Shown here: positions 49,421 through 61,422 of the stretch, in pieces
Layout: each line of letters begins with the position of its first letter
Numbering within the stretch: the stretch's first letter is position 1
Assembly (NCBI GenBank): GCA_036872755.1
Contig: JAVHNS010000003.1
Coordinates: forward strand, 1,984,001-2,048,000
DNA from: Orbilia blumenaviensis
Lineage: Eukaryota > Ascomycota > Orbiliomycetes > Orbiliales > Orbiliaceae
Length of the DNA: 64,000 nt
Direction: 5' to 3'
Position numbers and translations under genes: made by a program
Notes under the pieces: generated by a model
Database searches by the model: none
The model's input: the letters and a program-made list of their open reading frames with translations, nothing else
Told to the model about the DNA's origin: nothing

Positions 49421-52400
49421 TTACCACGCCGATAAACCATAATCAAAACGTTTCAACTCTTTACCCATTTCTTCCACTTCCTTCTTGGCTTTCATTCTCA
49501 TGTAGAAGATCGGACAATCCCTACTGCTGCAGATGACCTCGCAATGGAGCGATCCCTGGCATCTAACCCAAATGTTAATATTTTGTGTTGAATAAACCAC
49601 GATGAAAGTGTTGCTTACCTCTGGCACTGTGTCCATAGTCTTCCAAACCTCACTTCTAGATCGGAAACTTTGGAAAGCTGCGGTATCGCGTTAGAGTGGG
49701 CCCTGCTGCATTCGAAATTCTATATTCAATAACTTACTGTCTTCTGGTAAAGCTCTGCGCTGCGGCCCTGGCAACTATGACAAACAGCACCACCCGCCTC
49801 ATCTTTCCTTGTCAATGGAGTTTTGCATCCCATACAAGTCTGTGTCTTCTTTGCAAACTTCATCAATCCGCCCATTGTCGGCGCAGCGACGGAAATGGTT
49901 CTTGTGTGATCACCCGTGACTACCCAGCTCAAATTAGCGACAAGTCCTAAAGCATGGACAGACTAATGGTAACTTACGCAGTTGGTCCGCCTTTTTAGCA
50001 CCAAGAATCGGTTCGAAGATTCTGTGTAATGGTTTCGCCAATTGCTGCTCAAGATAATACTTCGTATCGATAGGAACGTTATGTTCAAGCACATAAATTG
50101 GGTCTTCCGATTTCTCGTAGTTTTTCGCGCCTCCTGCCCCTTTTACGATGACATAGGCCACACGGTCACCAAGGGTGGGCGCCGAACCTGCATCTCTCTT
50201 CCTCATTCTCTCCGCAAGTTCCACGTGAGCCTGCTTAGCTGCGTATTCTTCTTTTGACAACGCCTTCGTAATGACCAAGTTCGACATATCGACCTTGTTC
50301 TGCAAGAGATCTGAGATCATATCTTTCACATATGCTTGCGCCCCATCTTCGTCTTGGTCAATCAAAATCTTGTTCAGAACTGTTTCGATGACAGTTTGCA
50401 CAAGACGACAATTATCTCTTCGGACAGTTTCAATACCTTTCGAATCCATCTTGTCATATTTGTTCGGATTTGTCCAATACAATCCGGCGTATCTCTTTTT
50501 GTTGATCAGAAGGTATGGGAAATACACCTTCTCGAATTCGAGCTTTATGGGATTAATGAACTTGCTTGAGACGAATGCGGCGGCTTCTTCACCCATCTCC
50601 ATGACTTTTTTGAGGTCCTTCGGCCCGAATTTAACCATGACGGAATCGGTATCACCATAAATGACCTGGGCGTCGTGACTGTACCCATTCGCCATGGTAT
50701 ATCTCTTCTCCACTTCCGCTTTAGTGGCTTCAATCATCTGGCGACCATAACTGGTACAACTGCTGGCAATAGCTAAACATGGCAGTTTACCGTTGGTAGC
50801 ACCAGTAAGACCGTAAACCGAATTGGCAGAAATCTTCAGGGCCAACTGTCGACCGTTCAAGACGGCTTTTTTGAAGGGATCGGTTTCGTTTTTAAGGTCC
50901 TATAGCATTCTGGTAAGTCATAGAAATTGGTAAATTGTTTGTTTTGGGAGGTACCTACGTTTTTCGCGCGTTTTCTGGCGCCTAGCAGGTCCTCAAAAAT
51001 CGTGACGAGTAATCCCTTTCTAACACTGGTGTTCACAAAAACATCGCCAGTCGGCGTGACATGATAATCTTCGTCGAGCTTCATACCCATCTTATCCATA
51101 TGTTCTTGCTTCGTCAATGTCGTATAACAAAGGTTGTGCGCCATCATAATACTCGGATATAGCGAGGCAAAATCGAGTGTGGCGACAGGTTCCTTATAGA
51201 AGCCCCGAGTCGGCTCGATAACTGTAGCACCTTCGTACTGTTCTTCATCATTGCCGCCTTTCTGTTCCCTGTTGGGTACAACCAGGGATTGCTCTCCAGC
51301 TTTCCTGAATAACTGTGACAAGAATTTGACTTGCTGACCACGAGCTAATAGGTAGTTGAAGGGAACACCTGTGACACGAGCCATTTCGGTGTAATTGATG
51401 AGACACATGAGCTTATCCATGAGGCGCTGGGGCAAGTAGGCATCTTTAAGACAGTAGACGGCAAGACGACGTCTTGACTCTGGTGTGCCATTGAACAACT
51501 CGGTAATCATGGTATGATGAACATCTTCTTTCTGCTCATTAAGAAAATGGGCACTGACAGAGTTCAAAGTGTAGCTTCGGAGGTGGTAGTCTCTCTGAAC
51601 AAGCTGGAGAAGATCCAACTGGATTCTGCCATTCGTGTTCGTCGTTTTAGACTCTCTGTTTCCCATCTGTTTTGAGGAGAGTGTTGAGGATCTGGCTTCA
51701 GATTTTGTCCCGATAAGTCTGGTCCAAAATGGGAAGTCCCTCACTTTCAAAGCTTCTGCGCGCTCCAAAAGATAAGGAAAATCGAAATTTGCAATATTGT
51801 AACCGATTATGACGTCAGGGTCGACTTCCTGAAGAAACCTCGTCCACGCGCGTAACATCTGGTCCTCTTTCGAGAACTCGCAGAGCTGACAACCCGCGAT
51901 GAGGGCACAGGTGTTTAAGCAGAACACATTTCGTATGAACGGCTGCTTATCACCATATCTCGTGACAACCGACGCAATTTGGATGACCGGGTCGATTTTA
52001 GGATCAGGAAAAATACCCTTGCGGCCAGCGCACTCGATATCAAATGACAAGATACGCAGAGGAGCCATTTTCGACCACTCGCCTTCTGATTGATGCGTAA
52101 TTAAATCTCGGTAATGGCAAAAGGCCTCGATCTGAGCCGATCCTAGGCGGCCGCTATTCGGCCCTGGCTGAACATATGTGTATTTATCCTTCTTGACCTC
52201 GACCCAGGACATTCCGGCCATCTATATAAGCGGATAGTAAGCTTGGGCGTGAACATGAAATAAACAAAGAGCACTGTATCCACCTACCTTTGTATCCACC
52301 ATAAATCTCATGATATATTGGATATTGTCAAATGTCATGAGGCCTCCTTCAACACCCGCCCATAAACCACTGAAGTTGATATCGCTTTCATGTGACTCTA

Positions 52401-53195
52401 AATATCTTCGGACTCTCGCAAAATGCTTTGGTTCTGTTACTGTGATTTTGATATAGGGGGATTTTTGATTTCCTTGGAAACCATAAAGATTCTCCCTCAT
52501 CACAAGTTGGACGGCTGCGATGACATCTGCACCGCCAGCTGCAATCCTATGTTGTAAAAAATCACGATATTGAAGGACATGTGATTGGTTGAAGCCGACT
52601 GGAGCCTGTATATAGAGGTAGTGTTGGAAATCAGTCACATGGAGCAAGACCGAATGCCCTGACTATAATTTTATCAGCGATTCTCTTCTACAGGTTTTGA
52701 TATCATTATATATCGTACCTCAGTGACACCAAATAGCCTCACACTGGCTTTGCTATTCCAATAACCGTCCTCAGTATCAATTTGTTGGAACACTGTATTT
52801 TGTGTTAGCCTAGGTTTTCAGCTTCAAGCGCTTGATCTCCCTCCATACCTAAGTCTACCTCATTCGGCTTCCAATCATCCATGCTCGGGCGAGCCCATTT
52901 CTGATCCGTTTCCGCATTGGCTGGCCAGGGGGAATATATGTTAGCTAGCTGCAAGCACATCCACTCGTCTTTGAATGATCTGCTCCTGACCTCCTTTCAG
53001 CTCGCCAATCTCCTGTGTCAACCTGCCTATCTCCTCTTCGAATGTCGATTTAGTCTGTGCGAGCTTCGCATGCTTCTGGTCCCGGCTCGGTCCGGCTGTA
53101 TCGAGTTTCCGCTTCTTATTAACAACGCTATTAAAATGATTATTATGCGAAGCGGTGTGGTCGCCCAGCACCCGCTTTGCGACAGCTGTAACCAT
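49421..53195 (-). CDS. POL3: DNA polymerase delta catalytic subunit
   Basis: Family B replicative polymerase that copies mainly the lagging strand with PCNA, and proofreads. The coding sequence runs on the minus strand from ATG 53195 to a stop at 49421 in about eight exons, giving close to 1,080 residues as in other fungi. Visible motifs in order: exonuclease [11 protein letters not shown], exonuclease [13 protein letters not shown], exonuclease [12 protein letters not shown], polymerase motif [11 protein letters not shown], motif [16 protein letters not shown], and motif [10 protein letters not shown]. The C-terminus has the zinc-type CysA (CMGCKTPL with CHSC) and the iron-sulphur type CysB ([17 protein letters not shown]), which bind the accessory B subunit. 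The N-terminus is basic and holds a short coiled coil ([19 protein letters not shown]). It appears fully functional. Confidence 0.95.
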
Positions 53196-53796
53196 CTTGG
53201 CCGTCGTGAAGGAAGGAGACGGATAGTGTGGTGTGCAGAATTATTCCTTAGAAGACGCAAAAGCGAAGAACATATAGGAGCCTTGAGAGGAAAGGAACTC
53301 TGGTTGACGAAGTTTAGATTTTCGGGGCCGCTCGTTGATAGAATGCGTCTGCTGTGGGATGTTTGGGTGAAGCTCGCGTTATGCTTGGTGGGCAACCCAA
53401 CGAGTTTGCAGCTTTAACCTTCGCAACTAAATTGCCAATTAACGCGTAAAGAAGCGTGTTTGCCAGGGGCCAATTTGACTGCCGCTTCTGCCGCACAAAC
53501 ACCCTGACAACAACCTCCACGGTTTCCAATCACGATTGCGTTGTTTGTAATGAGCACGACGGCGCCATGGCCCACGATTTGGTTGCCATTTAGGCTGCAT
53601 ATGGCCAAGTGGGGTATTCGAGTTTCAGAACGGGGCTGAAGTTCTCGATTTCCCGTCAATTGGGGACTTTATATCGATGTCTGCACTCTGTTGACATCAT
53701 ATCCTCGAAATCTTCCAAGAAAAGCCGAGCCTCAAACTGTGCCGTGGACTAAGACCGTGTATCGATTTCATCCAATTGGATATACCGAACAAAGCC
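53196..53796. promoter_or_regulatory. Divergent promoter between POL3 and a small protein gene
   Basis: 600 bases separate the two outward start codons. ACGCGT (an MluI-type cell-cycle box core) occurs within the AACGCGTAAAG string at about 53442-53452, which would fit replication-gene control by MBF-type factors (inference). Confidence 0.45.
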
Positions 53797-54257
53797 ATGG
53801 CATCTGGTAAGGATCTCCTGCATCACAACAATATGTATAATAGCATGATGGATATATCCACTTACTAACACATATCCACATATGTATATGTGCAGCCTTC
53901 AGCATCACCATAACCATCAAGAATGATGCCGATTTCCCATTGACATTCACTGGTTATGGGGGTCAAGCCGGCAGTGACTTCGAAACATACCCTCCCCAGG
54001 TCATCAGTGAGCATAGCTCCGAGACCTTCAAGGAAACCTTGGAAGAAATCAAAAACTCAACGGAAGGGAATGCATCATGGAATATGCTCGACCAGGAAAA
54101 TTTTGATTTTGTAGATCTGAAATTGGTCTGGTTGAGTGGCGAGCAGCCCTTGTTCAAGGCTGAAATAACCGGTGATGAAAACGGGAAATACGAGCTCACG
54201 AGCACGGTAGATGGGAGCACAAAGGTGAATGTCACAGTTACTCTGTCCAAGAAGTAA
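53797..54257 (+). CDS. Small predicted beta-rich protein of unknown function
   Basis: The first exon is 10 bases (53797-53806), and the second (53896-54257) completes 123 residues; the sum is 372 bases and in frame. The protein has alternating hydrophobic strands (FSITITIKNDADFPLTFTG, KYELTSTVDGS, VNVTVTLSKK) and ends right after a strand, as in small beta-sandwich proteins. It has no signal peptide and no Cys. The shape recalls aegerolysin-like or other jelly-roll families, but I see no specific motif, so it remains unknown. The tiny first exon is supported by the GTAAGG donor and the GTGCAG acceptor. Confidence 0.7.
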
Positions 54258-54759
54258 ATTGGGTAATGGGTTCGATTGGATCAATCCCTCAACCCTGGGA
54301 GGCCTTGAAACACCGGGGGTGCTGGTCTTTGGTACAGGCGGAAAGTCCCATCGAACAGTTGTTTATATATATATATATATATATTTGTATAACAGCTAGC
54401 TACTACTTTGGGAAGAGATATCGCAAGATACACGTATAGAGTATAATGTTTATAGCTAGGTAGCTTAGATTATATATATTTGGTACATCAGCACCATCCA
54501 AGTCGTATCGAGTATAACATACCTACTTAAAGTCGAGATATACGCCCCCGAAGGACCATTTCGGTAGGTGCGTTGTGTGGGCTAAAATACAACTGTCAGC
54601 CAGGCGGGGCAGGCTGACCGGGGCTAGAGTGGGGCTGGAGCACCGAGGCTAATGACGACACAGCTAGGACCTGACCAACACGGCCTAAACTGACCAACTT
54701 GGGCCTCGCAATCCATCTCGACATCTTATCCTTCAACTACTTCAAAACAATCCGATACA
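54258..54759. other. Intergenic region with TA microsatellite
   Basis: A TA dinucleotide run of about 20 bases lies at 54365-54385. No gene was seen. Confidence 0.55.
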
Positions 54760-57167
54760 ATGAGTACCGCTCCAAAGCCACCCCCGCTCCCTACGAGGAC
54801 ACCGAGTACTTTGTCTATCCCTCCAGCTATTCCCGTAGAACAGGCCATCGAAAATCTCAACGCTGCGGCAGAAGAGCTCTCCAAGACACAGGTACGTCAT
54901 AGTGAAATGCTTCATCTTGGCTCGTGCTTCGGATCTGACATTCGAGATAGGACCATGTCACATTTAGTACGATTCTCGATCTCCATACTTCCACCGCCTA
55001 CAATCGTTACTCGTTTGCGGATCAGAACAAGCTCCTTCAGGGCATAGAGGTCCTTTTCGAAAAGAACGTATGTCTCTAAGCAGTTCCAGACTGTTTGGCG
55101 ATGTTGGAGCTAACGTGGTTAGAGTGAATTGGCGTCCGACATAGCTTGGGATGCGATCCCCATTCTCCTCAAATTCGCGGCTAGACCTGTGAGCAGAGAC
55201 AGCTCCGATGCCGACGACCAAAAGGCTGTGGTTGTACGGGCAGATCTGCTTCTCGACCAATGTGCCAACAACGGAAATTCGAAAGAGGTCTTCCTCGTGA
55301 TTACTAGCAAAATCAAAAACCTCGATTTTCGGAAAGCGCCAGAGGAGGAAGATTCCGACTCAGAGGATAATGAAGATGAAGACGACGAGGACTTCGTTCC
55401 GAAACAAAAGGTTTCGCCAACGGCTCTAGCTACCGCCAAGATCCTTCTCAGACTGCTGGTTCAGGTTCAGAAGAGGTTGAAAATGAAGACACCATCAAGA
55501 TTCCTTGCAACAAGTTTGATGAGCTTGCTCAGCATGACCACGAAGGCATCGAAATCACTTCCCCTCACGCCGCTTTGTGATACCCTGGACCAAATTATCG
55601 AGTTCGTCGTATCACTTACGCCCACTAAATCAGCAACAGATCCAGATATTCCTATTCAAATCAAACTGATACAGGCCTTCATCACCCATGGAGTTGAAGC
55701 ATTCCTTACTTTACCAAGAGATAATGCCAGTATGTTGGAGTGGGCATCGAGTTGGGATAAGAAAGTTCGCCCTGAGAAAGTCGTTCCCAAAAACGCTGCC
55801 AGTCACGCCCACACCCACCCTCAAGGGAAAGGCCCCACAGATAGCACACAAGAAAAATTAGCAATCGGACAGGTTATGGTGGCATTTTTGGTTTGTGCCA
55901 AACCAAAATCCCTTTACTTACAGATCGATATTAACTGTTCGTCGGCATGAAGAGCCTTAGTGATAGTGTTGATATGGACGTCGAAAGTCTTCTCCAAACC
56001 TGTCTTAATGCTGACTTTGGTAGGTCACTCAAAGCAAAATTACAAGGCATTGGGCTAATAACTCCTAGAACCTGAAGACGAATGTGTAGAGCCCGAAGAA
56101 CCAGGCTCGCCGACCGCCCCAACATCTGCAGAAGAGATCCCACTTTCATATGTTGGATCTCTCCTTTTACTCGCTGCTAAGCTCAATAGAAAAGTGCTGA
56201 AGGACGAAGATTTGACTTCCCTGAAACTTAAAATTTTCCCTGAACATGCTAATTTAACCTCGAAATTCCTCCCTGAGGGCGTTGAGGGGTCTGTTATCGA
56301 TGCTATGATCTTTATTGGTAGCTGGATCATTCGAAAATCTAATAAAGACGGGGAGCTTGCACAACTTGGTGTTATTCCGACCGACGACGATGAGTTCTTC
56401 TTATACATCCAGGTATCTTCTAAACGATGTTGACGGGTCCTTCATAAAAGCTTACTAACGTCCTATGCAGAAATACTCAGCTTTGTCGGCCACATTGTCT
56501 GAGCCGGACCTCAGAGGTTTAACATACCTTCATGCCACCACCATTCTCCACCTAAACCCTCGAGAGGAACTGCGTTTGGGTTTTATTAAGGATACTCTCG
56601 AACACTGCCCCTTCGAATCCCTCAAGGCTGCTATCATTGGATACCTTAAAGATGAGATCTTGGCGGCTCAGAAGGGAAAGGCTAATGGAACAATCAAGGA
56701 ATCGATTTTCCTAAGCCCACTTATTCTTGATACCCTTATACTGAATTTATTCCCAGACTATGAGGAAGAGTTCCAAAAAAGAGGTATTCGGGATGGGTGG
56801 GTTCGGTTCAACGAGGCGTATTCTACAATTTCGGCTACCGCCAATCTATACTACTTGGTTTGGGCGAACGACGACCTCAGGAATCACCTCAGCGTTGCAA
56901 GACCTGATTGGACTGCCGAAATTCAGAGACGTTGGGTTGAAGTCATTAAGAAGTCTATAACAACGTTTAAGAATGTAGGTACAGGGAAAGGAGCCACTGA
57001 TGCTGACCTGAAGGTATGATCCTGTCCCCCTTTGCGATAACGGCTACGGTTTTCTAACATCAGCCTTCTTAATATAGAAGGAAATACAAGATGCGACAGT
57101 AGACTTGGAGATGCTGTCATACCTGTTGGATAGACTCGACGAAATAAGACAGCAGAAATCCGCCTGA
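54760..57167 (+). CDS. Ybp1/Ybp2-type (YAP-binding/ALF4/glomulin family) protein
   Basis: About 680 residues in roughly seven exons (large ones at 55127-55875, 55943-56021, 56070-56412 and 56471-57015; the last exon ends at 57167). It is an all-helical protein of the Yap1-binding/kinetochore Ybp2 family, with features such as ASDIAWDAIPILLKFAA, SPTALATAKILLRLLVQV, PLTPLCDTLDQIIEFVVS and HLNPREELRLGFIKDTLEHC. In yeast Ybp1 helps peroxide activation of the Yap1 transcription factor, and Ybp2 acts at kinetochores; which role applies here is not visible. An acidic linker (EEEDSDSEDNEDEDDEDF) sits after the first conserved block. No catalytic residues are expected. Family assignment is by recognition of these blocks and total length. 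Confidence 0.82.
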
Positions 57168-59758
57168 TAAAGTCTCGAAACTTGTGAGGGGTACATATAT
57201 TTATAGCTTTTATGTTGACGGTTACATCCTTTCGATTGTTTTCATACTTTCAAGCCGGCGTTACATTGCCCTGTTTTTTATTTTTCTGTCTATTATTAGG
57301 TAGCCAGTTCACAGATACAATGCTATACTTTGGAATCTAGATCTGTGGCAATATCGCTGAAAATGACGTAAACGTCGGGGCATAGCATTGTCCCGCAAAC
57401 CAAAAACGAGCCGCTCGAAATTGGTGTGGCGAGTGGCTTCATAGTGCCTACATCACTTCGTCAATGGGAATTACTGTAAAGGGCAATAGGAAGAGCGACA
57501 GAAAATGATATCTCTTGATGTGCCACCCGGGCAGACCCCCTCCCAACATGAACCGACTAGCTAGCCTGTTCCAGATGGGCATCCTTCCAACATCCGCATA
57601 GCTAGATGACAGGTCCAACATAGACCTTACGATTGTTCTCCAGCTTTATACTGAGGTTTGGTAATTTCCTCTTTTGGACGCTGCAACAAACGGATGTGGT
57701 ATACGAGTATCGACAAAATGCTTTCGAAACTGCATGAGAACTTCCCCACTTGATATGTGTCCTGTTTAAGATGACAAGAACAAGATGATGAATAAACTTA
57801 TCCGTCAAATGAAATCCGTAATTCAATTAAATCCAGTTGGATTTTATTTTCCCTCCTTGTTTGCCCCTTTAATTGCCAGGCTGTTCTCGAATCAACGTCC
57901 AGTCTTCAACGTTAGTAACGTATTGATATCAGTCGCGTACCCTCGAGTACGATAAAGTGCTGTTCCTGAGGGCGGGCTCCTCTTTAAAAAATGCTAGCCT
58001 AGGCGCCTATTTCCTTATTTTTGGCTACTAGAGATCCTTTCCTTTGAAAAATCTGTTTCAATAACCAGAAAGTCGATCGCGATCGTTTCTCCCTTCTTGT
58101 TTCATGCATGATAGAAGACCTTATGCAGACCATCAATACCTTTCCACCTCCCCACTACAGCTTTATTCGACATGATACCTTTCAATCTACTAGCGTCATT
58201 TCATATTGTTTCTTACTTTTCGCATACGTACTGCTTTACACATACACCTTGTTAAGTTCACACGGATCGATCGACAACCGATAGGACGACGGTTTATATA
58301 GCTTGCAGGTTCCACAGACGGTGTCGTCGGTAGCGCTCCCTCGAAAGCCCACCCGGGTAAAGGCCTTTAAATTACCGATATCGATATCATCAACACCCCC
58401 TTGATTTCCGAAAGGCGATCTTATCGTATTTACATTCTTGCCATCTCATATAGCTTGATATATAGATATTTGCTGTAAGTATCGACACATTGTATATAAA
58501 TGCACTGCTAGGTATCTCCAGGGATATCCTACTGTCCGTCCCATATATATAAGTGTCTAATCAGTACTGATATCACCGACTAGTATGTCTTCGTACTCTC
58601 AACAACCTTTGCAGAGCCTACACCGTTGATGCCTACCCTATCAACGCCAGCCGCCTTCTTCTTTGCGTCCATCATCCCGCTTTTAAGCTTCATCGAAATG
58701 GCCAATACTACCCCCATCGAACCAAACGCTACAACATCAAGATGGATACCACCTCCTATGCCAACTGTTTCACCGCCAGTGGTATCTCTCGATGGTGACT
58801 GTAAGTGCATTTCCGCTATTGTTACATGAATCTATAGGTTTCTTTCCCTTTTCTCCTATCTCCTTTTTTCCATTTCCCTTCCTTTAGTTTTCTTTTGCTA
58901 AATGTACTATTCGGTAGAAACAGCCCGTGGGGATGCGTCCTATGGGTGTGTTATCGTCTAGGGGGTATGGCAAAATTCTTGGTCAACTTAATATTTATAC
59001 CCATCGAGGACTCAGCGAATAATGCTAGAGCAATGGCCTCCTGTTTGATCAGCCGGTACTGGTATCACACTTTTTTTTTTCTTTTCTTTCTCAATTATCG
59101 GGAAGGTTGGCCTAGTTAGCACCTCAACCCATATTATGTGTTTCCTTTTTCGTTGCAACTGTTCATCGATTATTATCAGCCGGTGCGGGGGTGCTTAAGA
59201 ATCGTGTGACCTTGTATACGTTTAGACTGCATGCGGCGACAGTTCGGATTGGCTATTCTTCTCTAGGACATCATTAATATGCTATCACCTTTAGTTTCAT
59301 GAATTAGGCCATTTCCTTTACTGCTAACCTATCATGTTCTTTCCTTGTGTTTTTGAGCTTTAGCGTATGAGCGTATCATTTCATTAGAATCTCGAATAAC
59401 CAGTACCAGTTCGATTAAAACTAGACTAGGTGTTAATGAACAAAGTTTTGTTTTGTTAAAATACATCCAGTAACCTGTCCGAGAGTGAGAATCGTCTCAG
59501 CGAGACGGGAATCAAGCCGAGATAAAACTATCCCTACTAGGCTCTTGGAGATGGGGGCCAGCGTATAGTTCTGTAGAAGGCCATCTGGATCAATGTCCCT
59601 TCAGAATAATTTGAACAGGAAAGTACCCGCCTGTGAAAGGAAAAGAATAATGCTTTAATAAGAAATGAACCCCGGAAAAATAGGTCAAGCTTTTTGCAGC
59701 TTTGAATACTATGAAAAAACAAATTTAGCGAAAAGGGTTTGTAGCACCTTCCCCCATA
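57168..59758. other. 2.6 kb region without a convincing gene
   Basis: A TATA-like stretch at 58494-58503 precedes a short frame (ATG 58585, 14 codons) whose stop overlaps a second ATG at 58629. The second frame codes MPTLSTPAAFFFASIIPLL, which looks like a signal peptide, but it runs only to about 58800 before a possible intron with no good continuation. This may be a small secreted-protein gene or a non-coding transcript. Confidence 0.4.
58629..58801 (+). CDS. Doubtful short secreted-type frame
   Basis: The frame codes a hydrophobic N-terminus followed by Pro/Thr-rich sequence (PPPMPTVSPPVVSLDG). A GTAAGT donor occurs at 58801 but no acceptor restores a convincing frame. It is overlapped at its start by a 14-codon upstream frame. 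Kept only as a candidate. Confidence 0.2.
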
Positions 59759-61422
59759 TTAAAGAACCGTAGACAACTCCGAATCAGAGTCCTTGTCGAA
59801 TGAATATTCCATTGGCCCTTCAGGTTTTTGGTTTTCAACTACAGTTCTCTTGCGAACAGGTTCCGAAGGCTGCTGGGAGTCGACTTTGACTTTACCCTTG
59901 CCCTTGTCTTTAGTGTTGCTTTCGCCCCAGGCGCTTTTCAATTGTTGAAGCTGTCTTTCGGCGAACTGATTGTGATTCATCCCGGCGGCACCCTGCTTCT
60001 CGGGTTTGGTACCGACAGTGCTCAACGCTGAAGACACGGAATTTGGGGTTTTGTTGTTCATAGCGCGCGCTTGGGCAGCCATATAACCTTGCACGGTAGT
60101 AGGCCTGGTTCCGACTGTGCTCAAAGACCCACTTGTAACTGCCTTACCCTTTCCTTTCGGACCACCGACGCTCCTGTCGTCCTCGCCGGTGTCAGAAGCG
60201 GCGCCTACGGTGCTCAAGGCCTCGCTTCGTTGGGACCTGGTAGCCACGCTCTGTGAGGGTTTATTCTGGTCGACAGGAAAAGTAAGACCGTCTTTGACTC
60301 GTTCGTAGTCTGCGGTTTTCATGATACGACACATTCCACTTTCGACATGTTGGAGCATGGCCGAAGAGGATGGAAAACGCTTTTTGCAACCAGGGCAGCT
60401 AATTGAGTAGACGGTTACGTTTAGTATTTCTCGACAACTCGGGAATATTTTAGAGGCTTACCTGAAGTTCTTCGCAGTATGGGCGTCAGAGTTAAGATGT
60501 TGCTGGAAAGCATTCGAATTTTTGAACTTTTTCCTACCCCGAGGAAAGATACAGTCAGCTATCTGTATGTTAGGCCAATCCCTTGGGTTTTCCATTTTGA
60601 TTAAACAAAATGGAAATACTAACCCGCAATTTCTAAAGGGACAGTTATAGTGACGACGATGTTCGTTCCACCATCGTGTATCAATTTTAATCTCCTCTTC
60701 TTCATCTCTAGTACCTGGCCTGGTGTCATAAATCTTGAAGTGCGAGAATGAGTTAACAAGCTCGATAGCCGCGGTTTGAGGGTCTGCTGGCTCTCCATCT
60801 GGCTTGTTGCCAGTACTAGTTTCAGTACCAGTTCCAGAACGATTTCGAAGCTCTTCGTTGGTACGATATTGGTGATCATTAATTGACCCATATATCTCAC
60901 CACGACGAAGGCCACCAGCGCAGAGATTTTGTTCGATATGTTGAAGAAGACCAGCTTGTGTTGCGAAATTCTCATGGCATCGAGGGCACAGGGCACTTGC
61001 AGAAGTGCGGTGAGCCTATAGATAAAAAGTATAAACATATTTAGACATGGCTACAGTATAGTGTCAATAACGAAATGTATACATACCTGCTGTGTGTGGA
61101 GTTGAAGCCCAGACTCGCTTCGAAATTCCTTGATGCATAGAAAGCAAGTGATATGCCTGTTGCTTCTGAGGATATGCATCTCCAGGTCATCTCTGCATTC
61201 AAACTCCTGGTCGCACTTTTTACAGTACTCATGTTCAGCTTCGGCCTTGTGCTTAACAAGTTCGGCATGAGACTTGAAAATCGGGCGGTCTTCCTCAGGG
61301 CATTGATTGCAAGGGTATTCCTTGTTCACCTTAGGAACAGGAACACGAGAGGAGACGAAGACCACGTCACCATCATCTGAATCATCATCTGAATCGTCGA
61401 AATTTCGAAAGGGAGTCGACAT
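59759..61422 (-). CDS. Multi-C2H2 zinc finger protein with LSTV repeats
   Basis: Minus-strand gene of several exons with six finger-like units: YPCNQCPEED, EYCKKCDQEFECRDDLEMH, ITCFLCIKEFRSESGLQLH, ALCPRCHENFATQAGLLQH, KFKNSNAFQQHLNSDAH, and FSCPGCKKRFPSSSAMLQH. The N-terminus is acidic (FDDSDDDSDDGDVVFVSS), a hydrophobic core flanked by acids that resembles a SUMO-interacting motif. The C-terminal 200 residues are disordered and basic, with the motif LSTV repeated four times (ALSTVGAAS, SLSTVGTRP, ALSTVGTKP and the terminal ELSTVL). It probably acts in the nucleus on nucleic acid; the target is unknown. Similar multi-C2H2 proteins occur across Pezizomycotina. Confidence 0.85.
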
